A DNA stretch of 64,000 bases from positions 1 to 64,000 of the forward strand of contig DATENM010000136.1 in NCBI GenBank assembly GCA_035275065.1, in the 5' to 3' direction. A program made the position numbers and the translations under genes. Source of the DNA: Blastocatellia bacterium (lineage in GTDB: Bacteria > Acidobacteriota > Blastocatellia > UBA7656). Shown here in pieces: positions 44,103 through 52,930 of the stretch; the first letter of the stretch is position 1, and the number at the start of each line of letters is the position of its first letter. The notes beneath the pieces are model-generated. The model was given only the letters and a program-made list of their open reading frames with translations. It did no database searches and was not told where the DNA came from.

Positions 44103-47051
44103 CTATTGCAGTGACTTCAGGTAGAGGATCAACGCATCGATATCGCCTGCCGACAGGTGCGATGTTTTGCCGTGCGTATCCTTAATCACCCGCACGCCGC
44201 TGGCGGCAAGCGCCGGGTTGATCTGGTTACCGGTCATCAGCGGCGCCAGGTTGTTGGTGCCGAGCTGATCGATCAACGCGCTGCCGCCTGGCCCGCTTGC
44301 CGTCGGGCTGTCGAGGCTGACGAAGATCGGCCCTTTGCCATCGCCTGCCAACTGGCCGCTGCGGTCGGCCACCGTGATCGGCACCTGCGTCGGCAGAACC
44401 GGAGCCGGCACACCGTTCAGACCTTTGCCCGTGGCTCGATCATGATCGGCGCGCACGGTGCGGAAGTTAAAGCCGCGCTCGTTCGCCTGCAACAGCGGCG
44501 AATCGGGCGCCAGCAAGATTTCGCGCACCGTGTGGGCAAAGCCATAGTGCAGCCAGCGCGGCACGCTATCCCAGAAGGCGCGCAGGTGCTTGGTATTTCG
44601 ACTGCTCAGGTTCTGCGGCGTGCCGACATCCTGCGGCGGCGCAAAGCGCGTGAAGAAGTAATCGTTCTGCGGGCGGTAGAATGGCCCGGTGCCGTCAACC
44701 GTCGATTCGCTGATGACCCCCGGCTCGTGGATGTTGTAGTCCTGGAAGGTGTCGTCAAGGACGCCGTTCGTCATGCGGTTGCCATTGTGATGGCAATCGG
44801 CGCAACCGGCGCCGCCGCCGGCGACTTTGTCTGTGAAGATCTGTTTGCCGCGCGCGATCATCGTCGCTTCGGTCGAATCGGGGAATTGCGTCAGCGGATT
44901 CGGCAACCGCCGCACTTCGTTCTGCGACCAGAGGATTTGCAGATAGGCCATGTCATAGTAGCCGACCTTGAAAGCTTTGCCCGATAGTTCGGGCCGCCCG
45001 ATGGCGCGCGAATCCTCCTCGGTCTTTTGCAGCACGTAGGTCTCGCGCGCTTTGAAGCGGGCCACCGGATCGGCCTGCGGGAAGAGCGGCGTCGGCGCGC
45101 GCTCGCCGAGTAAGACTTCGCCGTTGCAGGCCGAGGCGTAGGCCATGAAGTCGTTGTTCAAGCCTTCGTACCATTCGGGCCAGTTGTCGGAGATGTCTTT
45201 GTTCTGCGGGCAGACTTTGACGCCGCCGACCGCATTGGCGGCGACGTTCCACTGGCAGCCGTCCTGCCGGCCATCCCAGTGACAGAAGCCGCATGATTTC
45301 TGCCCGTCGTCGGAATAGGCAGACGAGAAGAACCAGCGCAGCCCGACCTCTTCGTCGGTCGCAAACAATCCCTGGCCGTTGCTGCCGGTCGTCGGATCAG
45401 GCGTCTGATTGGTGACGCCGACCGTGACAAAGCCGGCGCGCGACAGGAACCCTTGCGGGCTGACGCTCAGCGCCGACACGTCTTCGGTCTGAAAGTTGGC
45501 GACATAGATCATGCTGCCGTCGGGCGCGACTTCAATGCCCTGCGGCGTGATGCCGCCGGTCAGCTCGACGCCGAGCGGCGTGAGAATCTGCGACACGTCC
45601 GCGGGGTTCTGGTTGATGCGAAACGCCTGGACGCGCTCGTTGTGCGCGAAGCTGACGAACAGCAGGTCGCCTTTAACAACCATCTGCTCGGGGCCGCTGC
45701 CCTTGATGATCTTCTGCGCGTCCGCATGATCGTGCAGGTCAACGTACTGGCCGGGGGTGACCAGTTGTGACAGGTCGCGGCCTTCGTCAACGTAGCGGTA
45801 GACGAACTGGTTGGTCGCCGTGTCAAAGATGTTCAGCTCAGAGCCGATGTCGTCAAAGGTCGTCGCCTTGGTCGCGTCGCTCATCACCGGCGTATAGCCG
45901 AGCGGCTGGCCGTTGTTCTTGATGGCGACGCCGTTGGCATCCTTGGTCGGCAAGCCGTGGCCGCTTTCCGGTTCATTGAGCCGCGTGTTGGTCTCCTGGC
46001 CAGAGGTGATGCCCCAGCGACCGGCGACCTTGACATCGGTGGCGAGGCCGCCGAGCGGCATCACTTTGATTAACGTGTTCGCGTCGTTCGCGACATTGAT
46101 CGCGGCAACGGTGTGGCCGATAGTGTTGGCGACATAAAGCGTCTGGCCATCGGCGCTCAGGTCGAGGTCACGCGGGTTGGCGCGCTCAAGGTCCGTGGTG
46201 CCTGTCGGAATCTCGGCAATCTCTGTGAAGAACGGGCCGGGGTCAACACGGAAAGCGCGCACCTGATCTTTGAAGCGGTCGGTGATGTAGAGGCGCGTGC
46301 CGTCTTGATTGAAGGTGACTTTCTCGCCATAGAAGCCGGTCTCGAATTCACCGATGACCGTGTCCGTGGCGGTATCAATGACGCTCGCGAAGTTGCCGAA
46401 CATATTCAGCACGACGACGTAAGGCCGCGCATAGATCGCGGTGTTGAGCGGCGAGACTTTGACGCCAATAGGCCGCGTGCCGCGCCGCTGGCCGGCGGGG
46501 CGCAGGTCAATCCACTTCATCACGCGCTGGTTGCGCGCCTCGACGACCGCGACGCGCCAGTCGGGATAGCCTTCGCGGCCCGGCAGCGTGACATAGAGTT
46601 TGCTGCCGTCAGCGGTGAGCGCCAGGGCGCGCGGCTCGCTGCGAAACGGCTGCTTGCGGTTGGGCCAGAACTGGTTGCCGCTTTTGACCACAGGGTTGTT
46701 CGGGTCAATGCGCGTGCCGGGGTCCGGCCGCCCATCAATGTAACCGGCGCCGAACATGATCTTCGTAAAGCGCGTTTGCCCGCCGCGCTCGCCCGCCGCC
46801 TCCGGGCCGACGATATCTTTTACCGGATCGCTGGTGGGGCCGGTGATGATGCGGCCCCGCGAGTCTGTCTTGACCGCGGTGGTGAAGAAGCGCAGGTTGA
46901 ACGGCGCTTCCGGCGGCGGCTGTAGGATTTTGCGCTCGAACGGCGCGGATAACGTCGCGCCAAGCGGTGCGGCGCTGGTGCGGAATAGGTAAGAGGCCAG
47001 CCCCGCCGCAACCGTTACGGCGATGACGAGCCATTGGAGTCGTCGCTTCAT
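44103..47051 (-). CDS. Exported di-haem cytochrome c peroxidase-like protein with YVTN propeller
   Basis: 982 aa. Signal peptide (WLVIAVTVAAGLASYLF), then a long N-terminal half of YVTN-type propeller repeats (ALALTADGSKLYVTLPGREG, KVTFNQDGTRLYITDRF, DLDLSADGQTLYVANTIGHTV, IEVAPDGSMIYVANFQTEDV) and a C-terminal half with two haem-binding CxxCH sites, CGFCH (SCGFCHWDGR) and CADCH (GCADCHHNG). Proteins of this build are periplasmic or extracellular electron-transfer or peroxidase-like proteins; MauG/CCP-type activity is plausible but the axial ligands cannot be verified here. Good Shine-Dalgarno (GGAGG, five bases before ATG). Confidence 0.88.
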   Translation of the reverse strand: MKRRLQWLVIAVTVAAGLASYLFRTSAAPLGATLSAPFERKILQPPPEAPFNLRFFTTAVKTDSRGRIITGPTSDPVKDIVGPEAAGERGGQTRFTKIMFGAGYIDGRPDPGTRIDPNNPVVKSGNQFWPNRKQPFRSEPRALALTADGSKLYVTLPGREGYPDWRVAVVEARNQRVMKWIDLRPAGQRRGTRPIGVKVSPLNTAIYARPYVVVLNMFGNFASVIDTATDTVIGEFETGFYGEKVTFNQDGTRLYITDRFKDQVRAFRVDPGPFFTEIAEIPTGTTDLERANPRDLDLSADGQTLYVANTIGHTVAAINVANDANTLIKVMPLGGLATDVKVAGRWGITSGQETNTRLNEPESGHGLPTKDANGVAIKNNGQPLGYTPVMSDATKATTFDDIGSELNIFDTATNQFVYRYVDEGRDLSQLVTPGQYVDLHDHADAQKIIKGSGPEQMVVKGDLLFVSFAHNERVQAFRINQNPADVSQILTPLGVELTGGITPQGIEVAPDGSMIYVANFQTEDVSALSVSPQGFLSRAGFVTVGVTNQTPDPTTGSNGQGLFATDEEVGLRWFFSSAYSDDGQKSCGFCHWDGRQDGCQWNVAANAVGGVKVCPQNKDISDNWPEWYEGLNNDFMAYASACNGEVLLGERAPTPLFPQADPVARFKARETYVLQKTEEDSRAIGRPELSGKAFKVGYYDMAYLQILWSQNEVRRLPNPLTQFPDSTEATMIARGKQIFTDKVAGGGAGCADCHHNGNRMTNGVLDDTFQDYNIHEPGVISESTVDGTGPFYRPQNDYFFTRFAPPQDVGTPQNLSSRNTKHLRAFWDSVPRWLHYGFAHTVREILLAPDSPLLQANERGFNFRTVRADHDRATGKGLNGVPAPVLPTQVPITVADRSGQLAGDGKGPIFVSLDSPTASGPGGSALIDQLGTNNLAPLMTGNQINPALAASGVRVIKDTHGKTSHLSAGDIDALILYLKSLQ

Positions 47052-47406
47052 GTCTACCTCCGAGGAAGAGTTTCAACGTTCGATAAGGAACGCGGACAAA
47101 GATCAAACGGGCAGAGCAAAGCCCGCCCGCCCGCCACGCGGGCCGGCAGCCTTCAAGGTCGGCGAATCAGAGATGTTCAGGTTGATGTGGAACGGCGCGA
47201 AGACCGTTTGTCTGAATACCCCTTGCCCGTTGACCCTCACCGTCCGTACTTGTTCTGCGAACAGGCAGGGAGACCCTGCCACCTCTGTAGAGCAGCGACG
47301 GCGGCGAAAGATACATGGAATTACGGCGGCGCGCGTTTTTTTCGGCGTGTTGCGCCGCCTTGGGCCGAGCGATATACTGACCCGCTCAATAAGGAGGTTG
47401 ATCGTT
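47052..47406. other. Divergent 355-bp intergenic region
   Basis: Lies between the divergent peroxidase and orphan genes. Contains the orphan promoter at 47350-47378 and must contain the peroxidase promoter, for which I see no good hexamer pair. No repeat element or hairpin stands out. Confidence 0.5.
47350..47378 (+). promoter_or_regulatory. Sigma-70-type promoter of the orphan gene
   Basis: TTGCGC (47350-47355), 17-bp spacer, TATACT (47373-47378). The -10 matches 5/6. The start codon lies about 28 bp downstream, so the leader is short. Confidence 0.7.
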
Positions 47407-48114
47407 ATGGAGACTCTGCCGGATGATTTTCCAGACTACCTCAGGCACTCCGACCAGGACACGCCGTCGCCAACCTGGGAACAGGCGACGCTCAGCACCG
47501 GCGCGCCGAACCGTGAAATGATTCAGCACCTCGCCCGCATTGTCGCCCATACCGCAAGCGAAGCGGAGGCGCGGGAGGTCTGGAACTCCTGGGGGCCGGA
47601 CGACCGGCGCTCGGTGGCGCTGATCGTTGACAAGATTTACTCGCAGGGCTGGCTTGACGCCATCGGCCCCATCCACAACATATGGCCCGGCGCTTTCAAC
47701 TGCTACCCCCGCGAGAGCGCCGGTGGCAACTTCGCCGACGTGCTTGACGCCATGTCGGGTAATGACGGCCTCTTCATCGAATGCACCATCCGCAATGGCC
47801 TGTTTGCTTTCTTGAACGCTTACAATCACAAAGATTGGGAACAGGGTTGGATGGAGATGGGCGTCGCCAACGCCGCACTGCACATCGGCCTGAAGCGTGA
47901 TGGCCTGGTCGAGATTCACCTGGAAGTCTTCAACCCGCTCTTCCTCAAAGGCGCGCCCAAAAAAGAGGTCATCCGCATTCCGCTTGTGGGCGCCTTCAAC
48001 TACAAGCAGTTCATGTTGCATCGGCGCTGGGAGCAGACAGAGTTCGCCGGCCAGTCGCGCACCTCTGCGAATTTCTACCACCTGATGCGCCAGAGCGTGG
48101 CGTTGTCGTTTTAG
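47407..48114 (+). CDS. Hypothetical protein of unknown family
   Basis: 235 aa from the ATG at 47407, supported by AAGGAGG nine bases upstream and the promoter just before it; the reading frame extends further upstream but without such signals. No signal peptide or membrane helix. Middle region (DGLFIECTIRNGLFAFLNAYNHKDWEQGWMEMGVANAALHIGLKRDG, in blocks) and the C-terminal half (LVEIHLEVFNPLFLKGAP, IRIPLVGAFNYKQFMLHRRWEQTEF) look alpha/beta and cytoplasmic. I do not recognise the family. Convergent with the ABC exporter ATPase gene, with stop codons overlapping. Confidence 0.75.
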   Translation: METLPDDFPDYLRHSDQDTPSPTWEQATLSTGAPNREMIQHLARIVAHTASEAEAREVWNSWGPDDRRSVALIVDKIYSQGWLDAIGPIHNIWPGAFNCYPRESAGGNFADVLDAMSGNDGLFIECTIRNGLFAFLNAYNHKDWEQGWMEMGVANAALHIGLKRDGLVEIHLEVFNPLFLKGAPKKEVIRIPLVGAFNYKQFMLHRRWEQTEFAGQSRTSANFYHLMRQSVALSF

Positions 48115-48827
48115 CCGGCGAGTTGAAAGAAGACGTCTTCAAAAGGCGCGTCGGGCATGGCGGTCAATTCGCGCAAGCGTGCCGGCGCGTCTTCGGCGAC
48201 AAGCTGTCCGGCGCGCATCACACCGACGCGGTCGCTGATGCGCTCGACGAAACTCATGACGTGCGATGAAAGCAGGATGGCTCGCCCGCTGCGGCGCTCA
48301 TCTTCCATGCGCAACCGCAGCTTGCGCATCATCTCGACATCCAGCCCATTCAGTGGCTCGTCCAGCACATAGATGTCCGGCTCGCCGAGCATCGCCGCCG
48401 CCAGTCCCAGCTTCTTACGCATGCCTAACGAATAGCCGCCGGCGAGTTTGTCCGCCGCATGCTCCAGCTCGAAGAAGCGCAGCGCGTCGGGAACCTGCGC
48501 GGCGTCAGCGCCTTTCAAGCCGGCCACCAGCTCAAGGTACTCGCGCCCGGTCAGCCGGTTGTAAAGCGTCAGCTCTTCCGGCAGGTAGCCGAGGTGCCGC
48601 TTCGTCGCCGCATGCTGCGCGTGGTCTTCGTTACAAACCAGGATGCGCCCCGCGTCGGGCGTCGTCAGCCCCATGATCATGCGGATCAGCGTAGACTTGC
48701 CCGCGCCGTTCGCCCCGACTAGCGCGTAGACTTCGCCGGCGCGCACGCTCAGGCTGACGCCGGCGACGGCGACGACCGCGCCATAGCGTTTGACTACCGA
48801 TTCGACTTCGATCAGCGTGTTGCTCAA
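48111..48827 (-). CDS. ABC-2 exporter ATP-binding protein
   Basis: 238 aa. Walker A GANGAGKST near residue 45, a degenerate signature YSLGMRKKLGLAAAML (as in exporters of the CcmA/EcfA-like group), Walker B IYVLDEPLNGLD and switch His in LLSSHVMSF. The start is TTG (48827), overlapping the permease TGA (TTGA), with GGAGG four bases upstream. Forms an exporter with the large permease next to it. Substrate unknown. Confidence 0.9.
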   Translation of the reverse strand: MSNTLIEVESVVKRYGAVVAVAGVSLSVRAGEVYALVGANGAGKSTLIRMIMGLTTPDAGRILVCNEDHAQHAATKRHLGYLPEELTLYNRLTGREYLELVAGLKGADAAQVPDALRFFELEHAADKLAGGYSLGMRKKLGLAAAMLGEPDIYVLDEPLNGLDVEMMRKLRLRMEDERRSGRAILLSSHVMSFVERISDRVGVMRAGQLVAEDAPARLRELTAMPDAPFEDVFFQLAG

Positions 48828-50299
48828 TCGCCCTCCGTCAACAGGTAGAGTCGCGCCATGTGGCGGCCCCGCTCTCTGAGCGAGTGCGTCGCCTGCACAT
48901 GAATCACCAAGCCGGCGGGCCAGAAGATGACCGCCAGCGCGGCGGCGGCCAACTGCGCCGTCGTCAGAACAATGATGGCGAGGCCGGGCCGGGCCGGCAT
49001 CTCGAAGGCCATCCAGCCGGTAAGCGAGCTCATCATCCACCACAGCCACAGACATTCAGCGAGCAGCGGCAGCAGGTAAATCACCGGCACCTGCCGGGTC
49101 AGCACGGCGACCAGCCATGCCGCCAGCGGTGCCGCCAGGCTCACGGCGCGCGCATACCAGAGCTTGGCGGCGCAGAGGTCGAGCCCTGTGATAGCCGAGG
49201 CGCGCTCCTGCCACATCATCGGCAGCTCGTAAGCGACCAGCAGCGGCGCGAGCGCCGTAAACATCGCCACCATCACCGCACAGCCGCTCTTAATGGCCAG
49301 CGCTTGCGGCGTCCACGTCAGGTCGAGCCAGCCGCCCGCCGCGCCCTGTGGCAGCGACCCGGTCAGTAGCGCCGCGATCAAGCCCGCAAGCAGCAACGCC
49401 GCCAGGCCGCCGACGACATAGACCGCCGACGAAAACGCTCGCAAGGTGAGTTGCAGGTCGCGCGCCAGTTGCGCCGCCACCGTATAGCCAAGGCGACGGC
49501 GCAGGCGTTCGGCGCTGAACAGACGCAAACGGCTCGTCGATTGCAGCCGCCGCGCGTATTCCATGTCGGCGGCGCGCCACCCGGCATGCTGAAACCGGGT
49601 GACGGCGTAGAGCGCTGCCGCAATCATCGCCGCCGCAATCATCAGCCATTGTGCCCCGCTCGCCGTGAACATATCGCTTCTGACGGCAAGCGCCAGCAGC
49701 AGGCCGCCGCCAAGCGCCGCGGGCAAGAGCAGCAGCAGGGCCGCCGCCGCCACCGGCTTGCGGCGCGTGTGGCCCCAGTGAATCCAGTTGAGCGCCGCCA
49801 GGATTTCTGTGAGCGAGGTTACAAAGACAAAGAGCGCCAGCGGCAGCCCGCTCGCCGCTTCAATCCATGAGGTGCCGGCCATGCGGCGGGCGACAATGGC
49901 GGCGGCCGCGACCACCAGCGTGCGACCGACGCGCGCCGTGACCGCCGCGTGCAGGTGCGTGTTTGATTCGAGCGGCAGCGCATCGAAGTAAGATTCCGGG
50001 CGGCGCAGGTGATAGATTTCTGCGGTGGCGCGCGACAGGCTCAAAGCGATGAGCGCGACTTCAAAGGCGATGGCCGCGGCGATCAACGTCGCCGGCGCGG
50101 GCTGCCAGTCGGAGAGGTTGTCAACGACGCGGGCGATGGTGAAGGTGGTAAAGCCGACGACCATCGGCCCCAGCACCAGCCAGTAATAGAGGTGCTCGCC
50201 CGCCCAGCGAAGTTGTGAGCGCAGCGCCGCGCCGATGAGCAGTCGTAGTTGGTTCACGGGTGCAATGGAGTTGTCGCGCCACCGAGCCGCCCGCGTCAT
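48824..50299 (-). CDS. ABC exporter permease, polytopic
   Basis: 491 aa with roughly ten to twelve hydrophobic segments (WLVLGPMVVGFTTFTIARVV, TLIAAAIAFEVALIALSL, VAAAALLLLLPAALGGGLLLALA, VYVVGGLAALLLAGLIAALL, IIVLTTAQLAAAALAVIFWPAGLV). It lacks a clear family motif but sits next to, and overlaps, the ATPase gene, so it is the membrane part of that exporter. The ATG at 50299 overlaps the FKBP stop; GTG at 50257 (VNQLRLLIGAALRSQ) is an alternative start. Confidence 0.8.
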   Translation of the reverse strand: MTRAARWRDNSIAPVNQLRLLIGAALRSQLRWAGEHLYYWLVLGPMVVGFTTFTIARVVDNLSDWQPAPATLIAAAIAFEVALIALSLSRATAEIYHLRRPESYFDALPLESNTHLHAAVTARVGRTLVVAAAAIVARRMAGTSWIEAASGLPLALFVFVTSLTEILAALNWIHWGHTRRKPVAAAALLLLLPAALGGGLLLALAVRSDMFTASGAQWLMIAAAMIAAALYAVTRFQHAGWRAADMEYARRLQSTSRLRLFSAERLRRRLGYTVAAQLARDLQLTLRAFSSAVYVVGGLAALLLAGLIAALLTGSLPQGAAGGWLDLTWTPQALAIKSGCAVMVAMFTALAPLLVAYELPMMWQERASAITGLDLCAAKLWYARAVSLAAPLAAWLVAVLTRQVPVIYLLPLLAECLWLWWMMSSLTGWMAFEMPARPGLAIIVLTTAQLAAAALAVIFWPAGLVIHVQATHSLRERGRHMARLYLLTEGD

Positions 50300-50739
50300 T
50301 TGACGCCGAGCAGCTCGATTTCGAAGATGAGCGTCGCGTTCGGCGGAATCTTGCCCTTCCCCTGCGCGCCGTAGCCGAGCTCCGGAGGGACGATGAGCTT
50401 GCGCTTGCCGCCGACATGCATGCTCAGAATGCCTTCTTCCCAGCCGCGGATGACCGTGCCTGTGCCGATGCGAAACTCGTACGGCTGGCCGCTGTCGAGG
50501 GAGCTGTCGAATTTGGTGCCGTCGGTCAACGTGCCGGTGTAATTGACGACGACCATTTTGCCGAGCCTCGGCTTTTCGCCGGTGCCGACGACTTCGTCAA
50601 CATACTTGAGGCCGGAAGCCGTGGTAACTTCGCTGCCGGTCTTCTGACCGCAGCCGGCAAACCCCAGGGCGCAAGCGGTAACCAGTATGACGACGAGCAG
50701 GCCGCGCCATCGGTGATGAATCAGGCGACTGAGCGACAA
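50296..50739 (-). CDS. FKBP-type peptidyl-prolyl isomerase lipoprotein
   Basis: 147 aa. Signal peptide and lipobox LGFAGC (Cys30), then an FKBP domain: VVVNYTGTLTDGTKFDSS, FRIGTGTVIRGWEEGI, KRKLIVPPELGYGAQG, IPPNATLIFEIELLGV, all core residues of the active site (Tyr, Asp/Phe, Trp, Tyr, Phe) present. Envelope foldase. The start is TTG (50739) with AAGGAGG seven bases upstream. Followed by an overlapping ABC permease gene. Confidence 0.93.
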   Translation of the reverse strand: MSLSRLIHHRWRGLLVVILVTACALGFAGCGQKTGSEVTTASGLKYVDEVVGTGEKPRLGKMVVVNYTGTLTDGTKFDSSLDSGQPYEFRIGTGTVIRGWEEGILSMHVGGKRKLIVPPELGYGAQGKGKIPPNATLIFEIELLGVK

Positions 50740-51205
50740 GCGGAACCCTCCTTATACATAGGGTCTGCGGCAGCGCGCGCTGTCGAGCGTGGCCGCCGAG
50801 TCAAGCGAAATATGAAATCACCCGCCGGCCTTGTCAAGCAGCGGCGCGGCCTGTGGTTGCTTTCGCCATGCCGCCTGTGTTCCATCAGCCGCGCTGTGCA
50901 CGACTTCTTTTTGTTCCAGGCGGGCCGGCATTCGAATTGATTTGCGCCGGCCTTTGCTTTATCATCGCCGGGAATCCGATATACGACGCCCGGCGTAAAA
51001 GCTGGTGTGCAATCGGAGCGTTGGGTCTCAAGGCAAATCAGGCAGCGGTTACGGCCTTATCCTTTGGCATTATCTCGCGTACGGATAGTGTCCGGCTCGG
51101 TTCCGGCAATCGAGTCGGGATCAAACCATCTGGCAAATTGCATGGCGGCAGCAGCCGCATACATTTTACGACCCGCTAAAAACAAGAGAAGGAGTGTACA
51201 CTCGC
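50740..51205. other. 466-bp intergenic region between divergent FKBP and globin genes
   Basis: Must hold promoters for both flanking genes. The best plus-strand candidate is TTGATT-N17-TATCAT (50937-50965), which would leave a 240-nt leader before the globin gene. I see no gene, repeat element or clear terminator. A long structured leader is possible but not demonstrated. Confidence 0.4.
50937..50965 (+). promoter_or_regulatory. Candidate promoter upstream of the exported globin
   Basis: TTGATT (50937-50942), 17-bp spacer, TATCAT (50960-50965). Hexamers match consensus 4/6 and 5/6. It lies 240 bp before the start codon, so a closer promoter may exist. Confidence 0.4.
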
Positions 51206-51670
51206 ATGCGTAAAACTTTGGTAGCAGTCGCAATCGCGCTCGTCTTCGCCCTCGGATCGCTCGGCCCGGCGGTCGCCGCGAAAGATAAGAAGATGAAAAC
51301 GCCGTCGCTTTACCACCAGCTCGGCGGCAAGACGGGCATCAAGAAGGTCGTCAATGACTTCGTCGGCAATGTCGCCGCCGACAACCGCATCAACAAGTTC
51401 TTCGCCGACGCGGCCAAGGACAAGCACCGCCTGTCCCACTTCAAAGGCAATCTGGTTGACCAGATTTGTCAGGCTTCAGGCGGCCCGTGCAAGTACAAGG
51501 GCAAAGACATGCGGACGGCGCACAAAGGCATGGGAATCACCGACGCCGATTTCAATGCGCTGGTCGAGGACCTCGTGAAAGCCCTCGACGACAACCATGT
51601 CTCTGCCGAAGCCAAGAACACCTTGCTCGGCGCGCTCGGCCCGATGAAGGGCGACATCGTCGGTCAGTAA
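51206..51670 (+). CDS. Exported group I truncated haemoglobin-like protein
   Basis: 154 aa from the ATG at 51206 (AAGGAG eleven bases upstream). Signal peptide MRKTLVAVAIALVFALGSL, cleaved near AVAA. The remainder matches group I truncated globins: SLYHQLGGKTGIKKVVNDFV, NRINKFFADA, HRLSHFKGNLVDQICQASGGPCKYKGKDM (in blocks), and the proximal haem His in RTAHKGMGITDADFNALVEDL. Most truncated globins are cytoplasmic; export suggests a periplasmic oxygen, NO or redox role, which is inference. Confidence 0.9.
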   Translation: MRKTLVAVAIALVFALGSLGPAVAAKDKKMKTPSLYHQLGGKTGIKKVVNDFVGNVAADNRINKFFADAAKDKHRLSHFKGNLVDQICQASGGPCKYKGKDMRTAHKGMGITDADFNALVEDLVKALDDNHVSAEAKNTLLGALGPMKGDIVGQ

Positions 51671-51696
51671 GCCAACCTTCATCATCTATGTCAAAT

Positions 51697-51728
51697 CGGG
51701 GCGAGTTGCCGCTGCGGCGCTCGCCCCG
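51697..51728 (+). terminator. Hairpin after the globin gene
   Basis: CGGGGCGAG (51697-51705) pairs with CTCGCCCCG (51720-51728), and the loop itself holds GCCG/CGGC, giving a long stem. No T-tract follows, so it may be Rho-dependent or only stabilise the 3' end. Confidence 0.45.
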
Positions 51729-51921
51729 CTCTGTTGCGCGCGATACCCGCAAGGCCCGCCCCGCATCGGGTAAGGCGGAAACCGCGCTTACGGCATGCGA
51801 CACTTGTTGCTGTCGCGCGTTTTTCAACTTTTTGCATCTCGTCACACCCTTTCACAATCCCGCCCGCAAAAATGAACCGGCACAGAAGTTCCTTCGTTAG
51901 AGTGCCTAGAGGAGCAAGGGT

Positions 51922-52701
51922 ATGTCAGGGGAGTCGTCCGTCCGCGTATTGATCGTAGATGATGAACCGCTGGCGCGCGAGCGCCTTCGCGATATGCTCA
52001 AGGCCGACAGCCGCGTCGAGATCATCGGCGAGTGTGTCGGCGGCGAGCAAGCCATCGAAGCGATTCAAGAGCTCGCGCCCGATCTGGTCTTTCTCGATGT
52101 CGAGATGCCCGGCAAGGATGGCTTCAGTGTGCTTGAGGCGCTCGACGCAGACCGCTTGCCGGTGGTGATCTTTGTCACGGCCTATGACCAGTACGCGGTG
52201 CGCGCCTTCGAGGTTCACGCGCTGGATTACCTGCTCAAGCCGTTCGACCAGGAGCGCTTTGACAAGGCGCTGACGCGCGCCGTTGCCAACATCCGCAACG
52301 AAAAAAGCGAGAACCTGACGGCGCGCATCCTGAAAACCCTCGAAGAGATGAAAGCCCGCCCGGTGCATCTGGAGCGCCTGGTTATCAAGATGAATGGTCA
52401 CGTCTACTTCGTGAAGACCGAAGAGATTGACTGGCTCGAAGCCGAAGGCAATTACGTGCGCCTGCACGCCGGCCGCGAGTCTTACCTGCTGCGCGATACG
52501 ATCTCGGCGCTCGAATCCCAGCTCGATCCGCGCAAGTTCGTGCGCGTCCACCGCTCGGCCATCGTCAACATTGACCGCATACAGGAATTGCAGCCCTGGT
52601 TCCACGGCGAATACCGCATCCTGCTCGGGGAGGGCGTGCAGTTGACCCTGTCGCGCAGCTACCGCGAGCGATTGCACGAAGTCCTCGGACGCCCCCTCTA
52701 G
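51922..52701 (+). CDS. LytTR-family response regulator
   Basis: 259 aa. Receiver: VLIVDDEPLARERL (acidic pair), phosphoacceptor Asp in LVFLDVEMPGKDGF, TAYDQYAVRAFEVHALDYLLKPF with the conserved Lys. Then a LytTR DNA-binding domain (about 155-255: VIKMNGHVYFVKTEEIDWLEAEGNYVRLHAG in blocks, FVRVHRSAIVNIDRIQEL, LTLSRSYRERLHEVL). Typical LytR/AlgR regulator binding a direct-repeat site. Start supported by AGAGGAG seven bases before ATG. No cognate kinase adjacent; REP-like element K follows at the stop. Confidence 0.95.
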   Translation: MSGESSVRVLIVDDEPLARERLRDMLKADSRVEIIGECVGGEQAIEAIQELAPDLVFLDVEMPGKDGFSVLEALDADRLPVVIFVTAYDQYAVRAFEVHALDYLLKPFDQERFDKALTRAVANIRNEKSENLTARILKTLEEMKARPVHLERLVIKMNGHVYFVKTEEIDWLEAEGNYVRLHAGRESYLLRDTISALESQLDPRKFVRVHRSAIVNIDRIQELQPWFHGEYRILLGEGVQLTLSRSYRERLHEVLGRPL

Positions 52702-52808
52702 AGCGGATTTCAATCGGGTGTGGCGCAAGCGGTTAGCTTGCGCGAGCCACAGCGCAAGCTAACCGCCTTGCGCTACTTGTCACTCATCACTCGTCACTCA
52801 TCACTCAT
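52700..52808. repeat. REP-like double palindrome K with heptamer tail
   Basis: The leader (52700-52728) matches element G at 26 of 29 positions (contains CAATCGGGTGTGGCGCAA). It is followed by two inverted units with GCGCAAGC/GCTTGCGC ends (52723-52743 and 52752-52773) separated by GAGCCACA, roughly the reverse complement of element G's spacer ATTGGCTC. Next to it is a one-armed array of GTCACTC/ATCACTC heptamers (about 52779-52808), resembling one arm of element J. Confidence 0.75.
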
Positions 52809-52930
52809 TCGTTCCGTGTCATCCCAAAGTTGTTACGGCGATCCGCGTGTGACTCTTAAACTGCGAACGTATCGGACGGCGCTTGTGAGGCGGCAGGCGT
52901 CGACCGCCAGCTTCTCCGGTTGGAGTCGTT

